DNA of 64,000 nt from Pseudomonas furukawaii (GTDB lineage: Bacteria; Pseudomonadota; Gammaproteobacteria; Pseudomonadales; Pseudomonadaceae), in the NCBI RefSeq assembly GCF_002355475.1, contig NZ_AP014862.1, forward strand, positions 3,596,001 through 3,660,000. The letters run 5' to 3'. Positions 1 to 7,483 of the stretch are shown one piece after another (the stretch's first letter is position 1; each line of letters starts with the position of its first letter). The notes below the pieces were generated by a model. The model saw only the letters and a list, made by a program, of their open reading frames with translations. It was not told the origin of the DNA and ran no database searches. A program made the position numbers and the translations under genes.

Positions 1-321
1 GCACTGAAGGCCCATCTGGCCCATCACGGGCGCTTTACGCATTGCATGGAGACATTCCGACGTGTGCTGCGCGCAACGGAGATCAAGGTGCCCCAGGGCC
101 AGGCCAGCCACATCCTGAGGCACACCTTTGCATCTCACTTCATCATGAACGGCGGGAACATCCTGACGCTGCAGAAGATCCTCGGGCATACGTCGCTGGC
201 CATGACGATGCGTTATGCGCATTTGTCGCCAGATCACTTACTAGATGCCCTGCAATTCAACCCGCTGGCTTCCACATGCTCCGGCAGTAACCTATCAGCA
301 GGAGTAACGGCAAAGTCATAA
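1..321 (+). CDS. Tyrosine-type phage/island integrase, C-terminal fragment (5' end outside window)
   Basis: The frame is open from base 1 and ends with TAA at 319-321, so only about the last 106 residues are inside the window. They carry the catalytic half of a tyrosine recombinase: HILRHTFASH supplies the box II Arg with its following His, and ILGHTSLAMTMRYAHL supplies the second His and the tyrosine nucleophile. The enzyme would catalyse site-specific integration or excision of a mobile element. It is transcribed toward the tRNA-Ser gene 1.2 kb away, a usual arrangement for islands integrated at tRNA 3' ends. The last 65 bases overlap the convergent membrane-protein frame. Family assignment is firm; whether the whole gene is intact cannot be seen. 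Confidence 0.86.
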   Translation, partial: ALKAHLAHHGRFTHCMETFRRVLRATEIKVPQGQASHILRHTFASHFIMNGGNILTLQKILGHTSLAMTMRYAHLSPDHLLDALQFNPLASTCSGSNLSAGVTAKS

Positions 322-634
322 TCACGACCAGAAGCCCTACGCTGATGAAGTGCCAGAGCAACATCGCAAAACCAGCAAGCCCTGAAACCAAACCAAGTTT
401 TACCAGCAGAGGAAGGCTGGCGAGCGTCCTGGTCCGGTAGTTGAAGGCGAGCCACCACATGGTCGCCAATCCAATCCCCGCCAAGATCACTGCGGCGGAG
501 AAGAAACCGTAACCAACCAGACCCTTGTGAATAATGCGCATGACAACTACGGCGCCTACTACATAAAGCAAGGTGGGAGGGAGTAGGCAAACCAGCGCCA
601 CGCCAGCATCAAACAGGAATGATCCCTTTCGCAT
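257..634 (-). CDS. Hypothetical small multi-pass membrane protein
   Basis: 125 residues dominated by hydrophobic stretches: about four predicted transmembrane segments (roughly residues 8-33, 40-65, 77-96 and 98-117) separated by short basic loops. I recognise no family. The ATG directly abuts the TGA of the upstream YafO-like reading frame (TGAATG), and AAAGGAATC upstream can act as ribosome binding site, so it is probably translated from the same minus-strand transcript as the toxin-antitoxin-like genes. Its end overlaps the integrase tail by 65 bases in convergent orientation. Base composition is visibly AT-richer than the rest of the window, as expected for passenger cargo of an integrative element. 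It could be a toxin-associated accessory or immunity protein, but nothing shows this. Confidence 0.55.
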   Translation of the reverse strand: MRKGSFLFDAGVALVCLLPPTLLYVVGAVVVMRIIHKGLVGYGFFSAAVILAGIGLATMWWLAFNYRTRTLASLPLLVKLGLVSGLAGFAMLLWHFISVGLLVVIMTLPLLLLIGYCRSMWKPAG

Positions 635-1151
635 TCAATTGATTCCTTTCGTACAAAGCCCAATCAGCTGGTCATTCTTTTCCAGGACGAGCTGTCTTTG
701 AAAGAGGGTCACTCCGCGCATTGGGAACGAATCGTTCTCTCGGAACCACTCTTCCGCCAGGTCGGCCAGATGACCAACCAGGGATGCCTTGTTGAGCAGT
801 GTGTGAGCATCGTCATGCAGATAGGCGAGAAGGCAGTAGTTGCCTCGATCGTCCTTCACATAGACAAGCATTCGGTCAGAGGAACGCCGAAACGGTTCTT
901 TCTGCTTCCAGCCTTTAAAGAAACGCGGATTCTGACCAGGACGGGATGATGTGGATGTGCTTGAGCGCCGCTGCGCGCGCACTGGAGGGCCAATCCAGAG
1001 GTGCGTCACGGCCGAAATGATTGTGACCGCCCCGCTGAATGTAGACAGCGAATGCATCGACGAGGGAGTCCAGGAAGGAGCGAAGTCGCTGGTCTGATCT
1101 TGCCCAGGCAGCTTCAAAGACGGGGGAGCGATCTATCCTTGGCCTCGTCAT
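635..1151 (-). pseudogene. YafO-family mRNA interferase toxin, interrupted by a +1 frameshift
   Basis: Two overlapping minus-strand frames each hold half of one YafO-like protein. The frame starting at ATG 1151 encodes the N-terminal part, including FGRDAPLDWP and ALKHIHI, which match the FGRDALYDD...AHIHL region of E. coli YafO, then stops at 915. The frame one base further on encodes NPRFFKGWKQ, LVYVKDDRGNYCLLAYL and AEEWFR, matching YafO's LVY...AWLLIAIL...AEAFR, and ends at 635. Fusion within about 935-945 would give a product of roughly 170 residues. YafO toxins are ribosome-dependent mRNA interferases. The break may be an inactivating mutation, a sequencing error or a programmed shift. 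It lies 15 bases downstream of a putative antitoxin gene. Confidence 0.66.
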
Positions 1152-1166
1152 CCTTGACCAGGAGCC

Positions 1167-1358
1167 TTATCGCGAGGTCAGTAGCTCAACGAAGACATCT
1201 GACAATTCACGCGACTCGCTATCAGAGAGGTGCGCGATCGGCGAAGGCTGAGGTTTCACTGTCTTCTTCTTCGCGATGACGCGCACGAAACGGCCAGTCC
1301 GCTTGTCACGAGAGACCAAGCCCCTTCCACCGTTATGATTTTCTGCGCGGCCAGCCAT
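1167..1358 (-). CDS. Small basic protein, probable antitoxin partner of the YafO-like toxin
   Basis: 63 residues beginning MAGRAENHNGG. I chose the ATG at 1358 because GGAGAGGGAAGC lies just upstream, whereas the longer open frame runs back through the tRNA and its terminator and cannot be coding. The middle is strongly basic (RDKRTGRFVRVIAKKK) and the C-terminus acidic (SDSESRELSDVFVELL), a layout common in small antitoxins that bind DNA with one end and the toxin with the other. The gene is followed after 15 bases by the YafO-like frame in the usual antitoxin-first order. I do not recognise the antitoxin family, so the role is inferred from position and size only. Confidence 0.55.
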   Translation of the reverse strand: MAGRAENHNGGRGLVSRDKRTGRFVRVIAKKKTVKPQPSPIAHLSDSESRELSDVFVELLTSR

Positions 1359-1491
1359 GACAGCTTCCCTCTCCTGCGAACGCAGCCTGAGCTGCAATGA
1401 GCTCACTATACACGACGTGACGGCGGGGACCCCGGAAGCAGCGAGAAGCACTTTCGACACTTTTTCGACACCCGATTTTCCGCAGACAAAG

Positions 1492-1525
1492 AAAAAGCCC
1501 CTGATCTCGTTAGAAATCAGGGGCT
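1492..1525 (-). terminator. Rho-independent terminator of the tRNA-Ser gene
   Basis: On the minus strand an 11-base stem (AGCCCCTGAT pairing with ATCAGGGGCT, loop about 9-12 bases) is followed directly by TTTTTCTTT. It begins 15 bases after the encoded CCA end of the tRNA gene and separates it from the antitoxin gene. Confidence 0.78.
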
Positions 1526-1540
1526 TATCTATTCGGAAAG

Positions 1541-1630
1541 TGGCGGTGAGGGAGGGATTCGAACCCTCGATACGGTTTCCCGTATACACACTTTCCAGGC
1601 GTGCTCCTTCAACCGCTCGGACACCTCACC
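1541..1630 (-). tRNA. tRNA-Ser (anticodon GGA)
   Basis: Ninety bases on the minus strand fold as a class II tRNA: acceptor GGTGAGG pairs with CCTCACC, followed by discriminator G and an encoded CCA. The anticodon loop reads CTGGAAA with anticodon GGA, which reads serine UCC/UCU. A long variable arm (TATACGGGAAACCGTA) and the T-loop GGTTCGAATCC are present. The 3' end points toward the truncated integrase, so this gene is the likely attachment locus of the neighbouring element. A promoter lies upstream and a strong terminator downstream, so it is transcribed alone. Confidence 0.97.
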
Positions 1631-1667
1631 GGAACCTCTTCGACGCTGTGCTCGTCGAGGTGCGCGT

Positions 1668-1696
1668 ACTTTAGGGGAGAGCTTTCCGGTATGCAA
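1668..1696 (-). promoter_or_regulatory. Probable sigma-70 promoter of tRNA-Ser
   Basis: Minus strand: TTGCAT (-35), 17-base spacer, TAAAGT (-10), followed by a GC-rich discriminator, as is usual for stable RNA promoters. The start of transcription would fall near 1661, giving a leader of about 30 bases before the mature tRNA. Confidence 0.5.
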
Positions 1697-1840
1697 GCAC
1701 TTTTTTCATAATTTTCATGCGGTTACGGGAGCGATAGCCTACAGACCATTTTCCACTTCACTGTCAAGGGGTCTGAACTGGCGCAAGTGTACTTTTCGCC
1801 GCTGTGGCCTTTCTATATAGAGTCACCTCCACGGATTGGC

Positions 1841-1854
1841 TGACCGGGCGGTCA
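1841..1854. promoter_or_regulatory. Perfect palindrome TGACCG-GG-CGGTCA, candidate TetR-type operator
   Basis: A 14-base element with perfect 6-base arms lies about 70 bases before the crotonase start. A possible -10 (TATATA, 1814-1819) lies just upstream, which would put the palindrome near +15, a position that suits a repressor. Short TGACCG/CGGTCA-type dyads are typical of TetR-family regulators. No regulator gene is adjacent, so the protein that binds is unknown. Confidence 0.4.
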
Positions 1855-1921
1855 GTCTCAGTGCTTTACCTCCACGATAGCGCTCGCTAACGTCAGCCCA
1901 CTTCTCAACAAGGAACCTGCC

Positions 1922-2611
1922 ATGAGTGAGCTGATCTCCTACCAACTCGAAGACGGCATCGCGACCCTGACCCTCTGCAACGGCAAGGTGAACGCCATCT
2001 CCCCGGACGTGATCGCCGCCTTCAATGCCGCGCTGGACCGCGCCGAGCAGGATCGCGCCATCGTCATCATCACCGGTCAGCCAGGCATCCTCTCCGGTGG
2101 CTATGACCTGAAGGTGATGACGTCCGGCCCGCAGAACGCCATCGCGCTGGTCGCGGCGGGTTCGACCCTGGCGCGTCGGATGCTGGCCCATCCCTACCCC
2201 ATCATCGTCGCCTGCCCGGGTCATGCAGTGGCCAAGGGGGCCTTCATCCTGCTGTCGGCGGACTACCGCATTGGTGTGGAAGGCCCGTTCAGCATTGGCC
2301 TCAACGAAGTGCAGATCGGCATGACCATGCACCACGTCGGCATCGAGCTGGCCCGCGATCGTCTGCGTCGCTCAGCCTTCCACCGCTCGGTGATCAATGG
2401 CGAGATGTTCGATCCGCAGGCTGCGCTGGATGCCGGATTCCTGGACAAGGTCGTGCCGCAGGAGCAGTTGCTGGAAGCCGCCCGAGGCGCCGCGACGCAG
2501 TTGAAGAAGATCAACATGACCGCCCACCGCAACACCAAGCTGAAGGTCCGCAAGGCGCTCCTGGAAACCCTGGACGCCGCCATCGAACTGGACAAGCAAC
2601 ACCTGGCCTGA
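1922..2611 (+). CDS. Crotonase/enoyl-CoA hydratase-isomerase family protein
   Basis: 229 residues, slightly shorter than the usual 250-260 of the family. The crotonase fold is recognisable from the N-terminal strand pattern (GIATLTLCNGKVNAIS), the oxyanion-hole region SGGYDLK around residue 60, and the second conserved block PGHAVAKGAFILLSADYRIG around residues 100-120. The usual hydratase catalytic glutamates are not obvious: the second block has AKGA where hydratases have GGG-E, so it may be an isomerase, hydrolase or a member of unknown specificity. AAGGA upstream of ATG 1922 supports the start. It stands alone between a candidate operator and a strong terminator. Confidence 0.85.
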   Translation: MSELISYQLEDGIATLTLCNGKVNAISPDVIAAFNAALDRAEQDRAIVIITGQPGILSGGYDLKVMTSGPQNAIALVAAGSTLARRMLAHPYPIIVACPGHAVAKGAFILLSADYRIGVEGPFSIGLNEVQIGMTMHHVGIELARDRLRRSAFHRSVINGEMFDPQAALDAGFLDKVVPQEQLLEAARGAATQLKKINMTAHRNTKLKVRKALLETLDAAIELDKQHLA

Positions 2612-2625
2612 CCAGAGCGTCACCA

Positions 2626-2650
2626 GAAAGCCCCGCCTCGCGGGGCTTTC
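2626..2650 (+). terminator. Rho-independent terminator after the crotonase gene
   Basis: Stem GAAAGCCCCG / CGGGGCTTTC with a short CCTCG-region loop, followed by TTCTT. It starts 15 bases after the stop codon. Confidence 0.8.
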
Positions 2651-2757
2651 TTCTGTCCGCCGCCATCCCGGCGGGCGGTGCCCCCAAGACGCCGCGAAGC
2701 AACCGCGATACTCTCCGCGTCATGCACATGACCAACTGATCAAGGACCAACTGAGCC

Positions 2758-3729
2758 ATGGGTAGAGTCGTTGCCGCCGCCGTATACGCCAAGGGCAGGA
2801 AAGTCACCGACATCACATTGGACGAGGGCCTGCAATGGGCCAGCAAACCGGGACATTTCGTCTGGATCGGCCTGCATGATCCCGGCGCCGAGGAGCTGAG
2901 CAACCTGCAGCGGCAGTTCGATCTGCACGAACTGGCATTGGAGGATGCCCTCACCCGCCATACCCGGCCGAAACTGGAAACCTTCGGCGATGCGCTGTTC
3001 CTGGTGGTCTACTCGCCCATCGAGGAGAACGGCGAGCTGCAATTCATCGAGACCCAGCTGTTCACCGGCAAGGGCTACATCATCAGCGCCCGCTACGGCG
3101 AATCCGCCCCTTACTCCAGGGTGCGCCAGCGCTGCGAGGCGCGGCCGCTGCTGCTCGAGCATGGCGAGGATTTCGTGCTCTATGCGCTGCTCAGCTTCGT
3201 GCTGGAGAATTACCGCCCGCTCATGGACCGCTTCCATGCGGAGCTGGAAGAGATCGAACAGCACGTGCTGGAGCGACCGCTCAGCCAGTCCGATGTCGAG
3301 CGCATCCACTGCCTGCGCCGCGACCTGCTGCGCCTGCGCCGCTACATCGGGCCCATGGGGGAAATCTGCGAGGAGCTGCAGCGCCTGGATTTCCCCTTCA
3401 TCGACAAGCAGATGCGCCCCTACTTCCGCGACATCGCCATTCACGTCAAACGCCTGCTGGAGGACCTGACGGGGCTGCGGGAAATGGCCGACCACGCCAT
3501 CGAGATCGGCCTGTTGCTGGAGTCATCGCGGCAGAGCGTGGTGCAACGCAAGTTCGCGGCCTGGGCGGCGATCCTGGCCTTTCCGACAGCCGTGGCGGGC
3601 ATCTACGGCATGAATTTCCAGTACATGCCCGAGCTCACCTGGCATTACGGGTACTTTGGCGTACTCGGCCTGGTGGCCACCGGCTGCACGGGCCTGTACG
3701 CCAGTTTCAAGTACTACGGCTGGCTGTAG
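2758..3729 (+). CDS. CorA/ZntB-family divalent metal transporter
   Basis: 323 residues. A soluble N-terminal alpha/beta domain (about 1-170) is followed by long charged helices (about 190-260, rich in LEELEQ/RRDLLRLRR patterns) and two C-terminal transmembrane segments. The family-defining GMN motif sits at residues 284-286 (IYGMNFQYMPEL), at the mouth of the pore, and the protein ends with the basic KYYGWL tail. CorA proteins form pentameric inner-membrane channels for Mg2+, Co2+ or Ni2+, and the ZntB branch moves Zn2+. The sequence alone does not decide the cation. It is a single gene with a terminator hairpin just downstream. Confidence 0.92.
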   Translation: MGRVVAAAVYAKGRKVTDITLDEGLQWASKPGHFVWIGLHDPGAEELSNLQRQFDLHELALEDALTRHTRPKLETFGDALFLVVYSPIEENGELQFIETQLFTGKGYIISARYGESAPYSRVRQRCEARPLLLEHGEDFVLYALLSFVLENYRPLMDRFHAELEEIEQHVLERPLSQSDVERIHCLRRDLLRLRRYIGPMGEICEELQRLDFPFIDKQMRPYFRDIAIHVKRLLEDLTGLREMADHAIEIGLLLESSRQSVVQRKFAAWAAILAFPTAVAGIYGMNFQYMPELTWHYGYFGVLGLVATGCTGLYASFKYYGWL

Positions 3730-3740
3730 TTCCAACAAAA

Positions 3741-3763
3741 AGCCCGCCTGGCGAAGGCGGGCT
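3741..3763. terminator. Shared terminator hairpin between convergent genes
   Basis: Stem AGCCCGCC / GGCGGGCT with loop TGGCGAA lies 11 bases after the corA-like stop. On the minus strand the stem is followed by a run of T (AAAAA on plus), so it best terminates the convergent amidotransferase gene and probably serves both directions. Confidence 0.65.
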
Positions 3764-3783
3764 CCTTGCATCGCGGCCGGACG

Positions 3784-4503
3784 TCAAGCGGCGCGGTCGC
3801 TGGCCACGAAACGCATCATCCACTCGGCCACGGCGGCGCCCTGGTGATCGCGGTCCAGGCTGCTCACGCCCTGGCTGTACACCGCTTCACCGAGAAAGTC
3901 CTGACGCAGCTCCAGCAGCGCTCGGGAGTAGTCATGGACGAACTCCGGGTGCCCCTGGAAGCACAGCACCTGGTCACCGATGGCGTAGGCGGCGTTGGGA
4001 CAGAAATCGCTGGAGGCGAGCAAGGTGGCGTTCTGCGGCAGCTGGGTCACTTGATCCTGGTGGCTGATCAAAAGGGTGAGCTCGTCCAGGGCCGGGGACA
4101 TCCATTCCGGTTTCTGCTTGAGCTGATAGCTGTGGGTGCCCACGCCCCAGCCCTGGGCGGCGCGCTCGGTACGGCCGCCCAGCAGCAGTGCCAGCAACTG
4201 ATGGCCGAAACACACGCCCAGCAACTTGTCACCCGCCTCGTAACGCTCCAGCAGGAAGGTCTTCAGCTTGAGGATCCAGGGGTCGGTGCCGAAGGAGTCG
4301 GCCTTGCTGCCGGTCACCAGGTACGCATCGAACTTCTCCCCTTCAGGCGGGTAATGCCCCTGCACCACGTTGTAGACACTGAACTCCGCAGCGATGGGCT
4401 GTTTGGCGAACAGCTGCTCGAACATCAGGCCGTAACCCTTGTATTGGTCGACCAGTTCGGGGCGGAGCATGTCGGTTTCGAGAATGCAGATGCGAAGTGG
4501 CAT
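3784..4503 (-). CDS. Class I glutamine amidotransferase-like protein
   Basis: 239 residues from ATG 4503 (MPLRICILETD). An in-frame upstream start at 4563 exists, but it would lengthen the family's normal N-terminus. The GATase1 triad is complete: nucleophile C98 in LLGVCFGHQ, then H185 and E187 in CFQGHPEF. Such stand-alone proteins hydrolyse glutamine, or cleave gamma-glutamyl or other amide bonds, in the cytoplasm. The real substrate is not shown by the sequence, and no synthase partner lies next to it. A second, different class I amidotransferase occurs at 34201-34905. It is a single gene. Confidence 0.85.
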   Translation of the reverse strand: MPLRICILETDMLRPELVDQYKGYGLMFEQLFAKQPIAAEFSVYNVVQGHYPPEGEKFDAYLVTGSKADSFGTDPWILKLKTFLLERYEAGDKLLGVCFGHQLLALLLGGRTERAAQGWGVGTHSYQLKQKPEWMSPALDELTLLISHQDQVTQLPQNATLLASSDFCPNAAYAIGDQVLCFQGHPEFVHDYSRALLELRQDFLGEAVYSQGVSSLDRDHQGAAVAEWMMRFVASDRAA

Positions 4504-4837
4504 TAGCTCATGGTTCCTGATGGATGAGAGGCTCGGTTGTGAAATGTGCGATTTATTTAACACAGTACCGAAGTGATTGAAATACCACCGAATCCCCCTG
4601 GCGATAGCCTGCCTGCATCCGCGCGATAGCGTCGCTCCATTCCCCCGCCGAAGCGATCCCCCCTCCGCAGCGCAACGTCTCTGGAACGGGCCTCTCGGGC
4701 CCTCGTCCAGAAAAATTGACGGCGCATTTCTGAACCATTGGTTTCATCGATATTTACCATGCCCATTCGTGGCTTTTTGATCGAAATGCTTTCAGCGAAT
4801 CTACGCCCCATCCCAGCCCACTCGCGAAGCCAATGCC
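4504..4837. other. Intergenic region, no gene seen
   Basis: 334 bases between the divergent amidotransferase gene and the next small frame. The first 60 bases are AT-rich and probably hold the amidotransferase promoter. I see no convincing coding frame, strong hairpin or repeat. Confidence 0.5.
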
Positions 4838-5062
4838 ATGAAGAACGCCACTGTCCGCTACGCCCGCAACGGCGCCCTCGCCAGCCTCGGCCTGTATTTC
4901 ATCGTGGTGACGGTGGTCCTGGCGATCAGCTTCGGCTACGAGCGCGGGCGAGTCGGCGCCAGCCCCGTTGACGCCTCGATGAGCTTCTACCAGCAACTCA
5001 GCCAGAGCATTCCGGTGCTGCTGGCCAGCCAGAAGAAAACCAGCGGAAGAACCCAAGGTTGA
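4838..5062 (+). CDS. Hypothetical small inner-membrane protein
   Basis: 74 residues with a short basic N-terminus (MKNATVRYARNG), one clear transmembrane segment (about residues 13-32, ASLGLYFIVVTVVLAISFGY) and a polar tail ending KKTSGRTQG. The positive-inside pattern suggests an N-in, C-out orientation. No family is recognised. It is followed after 19 bases by another small frame on the same strand. Confidence 0.5.
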   Translation: MKNATVRYARNGALASLGLYFIVVTVVLAISFGYERGRVGASPVDASMSFYQQLSQSIPVLLASQKKTSGRTQG

Positions 5063-5081
5063 CCCGGACAGGCGATAGACC

Positions 5082-5339
5082 ATGAAGCAGCACAGGACCC
5101 GACTCTTTCTCCTCACCGCATTGGCCATCATGACCAATGGATTCTCCCTGCTGGGCTTCAGCCATGGTTCCGTCGGGGCCGTGGCGAAGACCATCGAGTG
5201 CAACCACAACATCGGTCGCGGCATCCTCACCGAACGCGCCCTGAAGAGCCTGTCGGGCAATCCGCCGAGCGGTCGCCAACCTCTGCCACGGCTGTTCGAC
5301 CTGGGTTCCATCGCCGGTTTTCATGGCCGTCTGGCCTGA
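5082..5339 (+). CDS. Hypothetical small protein with possible signal peptide
   Basis: 85 residues beginning MKQHRTRLFLLTALAIM, a basic then hydrophobic stretch that could be a signal peptide or anchor, followed by a weakly structured polar region. The spacing after the preceding frame (19 bases) would fit a two-gene unit. The evidence is thin: no family is recognised, and a competing minus-strand frame covers the same bases, so this may not be a gene. Confidence 0.33.
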   Translation: MKQHRTRLFLLTALAIMTNGFSLLGFSHGSVGAVAKTIECNHNIGRGILTERALKSLSGNPPSGRQPLPRLFDLGSIAGFHGRLA

Positions 5340-5405
5340 AGGGCGGTCGGGGCCGTGCGGTTCGGGTAGACTGCCGCCCCTTTTTCCAGACAAAGGTACG
5401 CAGCA

Positions 5406-5777
5406 GTGTTCATCAAGGCAGTACGAGTCGGCCTGGGCCAATTGATCATCTTCCTCGACTTCATCACCCGTCCGCGCAAGCTGAGCCGCAGCCCCGAGGC
5501 GCAAGCCAGGATCGCCGAGGAAACCGCCAGCCTCGCCCTCTACCAGTTCCACGCCTGCCCCTTCTGCGTGAAGACCCGCCGCGCCATGCACCGGCTGAAC
5601 CTGCCCATCGAGCTGCGCGACGCGAAGCATGATGAAGGCCGTCGCGCCGAACTGCTGGCCGGCGGCGGCCGGATCAAGGTGCCCTGCCTGCGCATCGACG
5701 AAAACGGCGAATCCCGCTGGATGTACGAATCCAACGACATCATCCGCTACCTGGAAAGCCGCTTCGCCGGCAACTGA
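5406..5777 (+). CDS. Glutaredoxin / GST N-terminal-like thioredoxin-fold protein
   Basis: 123 residues from GTG 5406. A hydrophobic N-terminal stretch (about residues 8-20) precedes a glutaredoxin domain with active-site CPFC at C51-C54 (YQFHACPFCVKTRRAM), the cis-Pro loop IKVPCLRI around residue 92 and a C-terminal helix NDIIRYLESRF typical of GST_N_3/glutaredoxin proteins. It would reduce disulfides or glutathione mixed disulfides, possibly near the membrane because of the N-terminal hydrophobic segment. It is a single gene. The GTG start is chosen because it gives the shortest N-terminus that keeps the hydrophobic segment. Confidence 0.85.
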   Translation: MFIKAVRVGLGQLIIFLDFITRPRKLSRSPEAQARIAEETASLALYQFHACPFCVKTRRAMHRLNLPIELRDAKHDEGRRAELLAGGGRIKVPCLRIDENGESRWMYESNDIIRYLESRFAGN

Positions 5778-6118
5778 CCTTGGCGCTGCCCCCGAGGGGC
5801 CAGCGCTCCCCGCGCGGCTGAGGACGCGGACGAATCCCCCCTCGGAATGCGCTGTCAGCCCTTATTCACGGTCCGAGAAGGGCCGTGAAACCCCAACTCC
5901 CCTGCTGCGAATCGCGCCCCTCACCTGCCGGCACCTTCCCGCTTCGATCTAGCAGTCTCGCCGAACGCCTCAATCCACCGGGCATTCCACCTTTGCTGCC
6001 GGACTCAGCCAGCCCTTTCCCACCCTGTTGACCGACCCGAGTAAATCGCGGCCGGCCGACTGGTGACCCACGCGCCGTCGGTGATACTTATTTTCAGGAA
6101 CTCAGGGGGATAGCCGCG
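5778..6118. other. Intergenic region with one imperfect hairpin
   Basis: 341 bases without a convincing gene. An imperfect stem-loop at 5866-5888 (TCACGGTCC / GGGCCGTGA, one mismatch) lies 90 bases after the glutaredoxin-like gene but has no T-run. The last 30 bases hold the AGGGGGA ribosome binding site of the next gene. Confidence 0.45.
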
Positions 6119-7390
6119 ATGACTGAAAACAAGTTTCAAGAACAGCCACTCAACCTGTTGAGCAAGGGCCTGGGCGAGGTACCCGACGGTTTTCAGGCCG
6201 GCGGAGTCGGACAACTGGGCTGGAGCATTCTCGATGAAGACGTGAGCCTGCCGGTCGCGGTCCTGCGCCAGAGCCGCATGCTCCACAACCTGCGCTGGAT
6301 GCAGCAATTCATCCAGCGCTACGGCGTCCAGCTGGCGCCCCACGGCAAGACCACCATGAGCCCCGCCCTCTTCCGAATGCAGCTGGAGCATGGCGCCTGG
6401 GGCATCACCCTGGCCACCGCGCCGCAGACCCAGGCCGCCTACGCAGGAGGCGTTCGCCGGGTGCTGATGGCCAACCAACTGGTGGGCAAGGCGAACATGG
6501 CGATCATCGCCCGTCTGCAGCGGGACCCGTCCTTCAGCTTCTGCTGCCTGGTGGATTCCGCCGACAACCTGGATGACCTCGGCCGCTATTTCGCCGAAGC
6601 GGGACAACGCCTGCGGGTGCTCATCGAATACGGTGCCACAGGAGGCCGAACGGGCCTTCGCACCCCGCAGCAGGAAGCCGCGCTGATCGAGGCCATCACC
6701 CGCTGGCCCCAGTCCATCCGCCTGGTGGGCACCGAGCTGTACGAAGGCGTGCTGCAGAACGAAACGGCCATTCGCGCCCTGTTGCGCCATGTACTGGAAC
6801 GCACCCGTGCCCTGGCCGACGCCGGGCACTTCCAGGAACCGGAGATTCTGCTCTCCGGAGCCGGATCGGCCTGGTTCGACGTGGTGGCCGAAGAGTTCAC
6901 CGGCCAGGACCTCGGCAAACCGCTGCAGATCATCCTGCGTCCCGGCTGCTACCTGACCCACGATGCCGGCATCTACCGGGAGGCCGAACAGCGCTTCCTC
7001 GCCAGCAACCCGGTAGCCCGGGAGATGGGCCAAAGCCTGCTGCCGGCCCTGCAGCTCTGGGCCAACGTCCAGTCCCTGCCCGAGCCCGGCCTGGCCATAG
7101 TCGCCCTGGGCAAGCGCGATGCGGCCTTCGACGCCGGCCTGCCGATACCCGCGCTGCATCACCGCCCGGGGGCGCAGCGCCCGCCTCGGAGCGTGCCCGA
7201 GGATTGGCGCCTCACCCGCATGATGGACCAGCACGCCTTCATGACCCTGCCCGGCAACGCCGATGTCAGGGTGGGCGACCTCCTCGCCTTCGAGATTTCC
7301 CACCCCTGCCTGACCTTCGACAAATGGCGGCAATTGCTGCTGGTGGATGACGAGTACCGGGTCACCGGAGCAGTGGAAACCCTCTTCTAG
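6119..7390 (+). CDS. DSD1/D-threonine-aldolase-like PLP enzyme (amino-acid deaminase or aldolase)
   Basis: 423 residues, an alanine-racemase-like (fold type III) barrel followed by the DSD1-type C-terminal metal domain. The PLP lysine is K77 in APHGKTTMSP. The zinc ligand pair HxC of D-serine dehydratases and D-threonine aldolases is H395-P-C397 in ISHPCLTF. Such enzymes dehydrate D-serine or D-threonine, or cleave beta-hydroxy D-amino acids, in the cytoplasm. AGGGGGA sits eight bases before the ATG. It precedes a peptide ABC transporter by 93 bases, and D-aminoacylase and RidA genes follow on the same strand, which supports a D-amino-acid role. Exact reaction is not proven. Confidence 0.85.
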   Translation: MTENKFQEQPLNLLSKGLGEVPDGFQAGGVGQLGWSILDEDVSLPVAVLRQSRMLHNLRWMQQFIQRYGVQLAPHGKTTMSPALFRMQLEHGAWGITLATAPQTQAAYAGGVRRVLMANQLVGKANMAIIARLQRDPSFSFCCLVDSADNLDDLGRYFAEAGQRLRVLIEYGATGGRTGLRTPQQEAALIEAITRWPQSIRLVGTELYEGVLQNETAIRALLRHVLERTRALADAGHFQEPEILLSGAGSAWFDVVAEEFTGQDLGKPLQIILRPGCYLTHDAGIYREAEQRFLASNPVAREMGQSLLPALQLWANVQSLPEPGLAIVALGKRDAAFDAGLPIPALHHRPGAQRPPRSVPEDWRLTRMMDQHAFMTLPGNADVRVGDLLAFEISHPCLTFDKWRQLLLVDDEYRVTGAVETLF

Positions 7391-7483
7391 GCGCTCCACG
7401 CCGGTCGTGCATGCACGGAGTCCATCGGCCGGCGGCATCCGGTTCGCAGGCCATCCGTGCTCAACCCCCGAGGAACCTGAGCC

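Noticed and set aside
1359-1589. N-terminal extension of the antitoxin frame
   Set aside because: It would run through the tRNA terminator and the tRNA gene; ATG 1358 has its own strong ribosome binding site.
5198-5632. 144-residue plus-strand frame overlapping the glutaredoxin-like gene
   Set aside because: Arg/Pro-rich shadow in another frame; the glutaredoxin motif CPFC lies in the competing frame.
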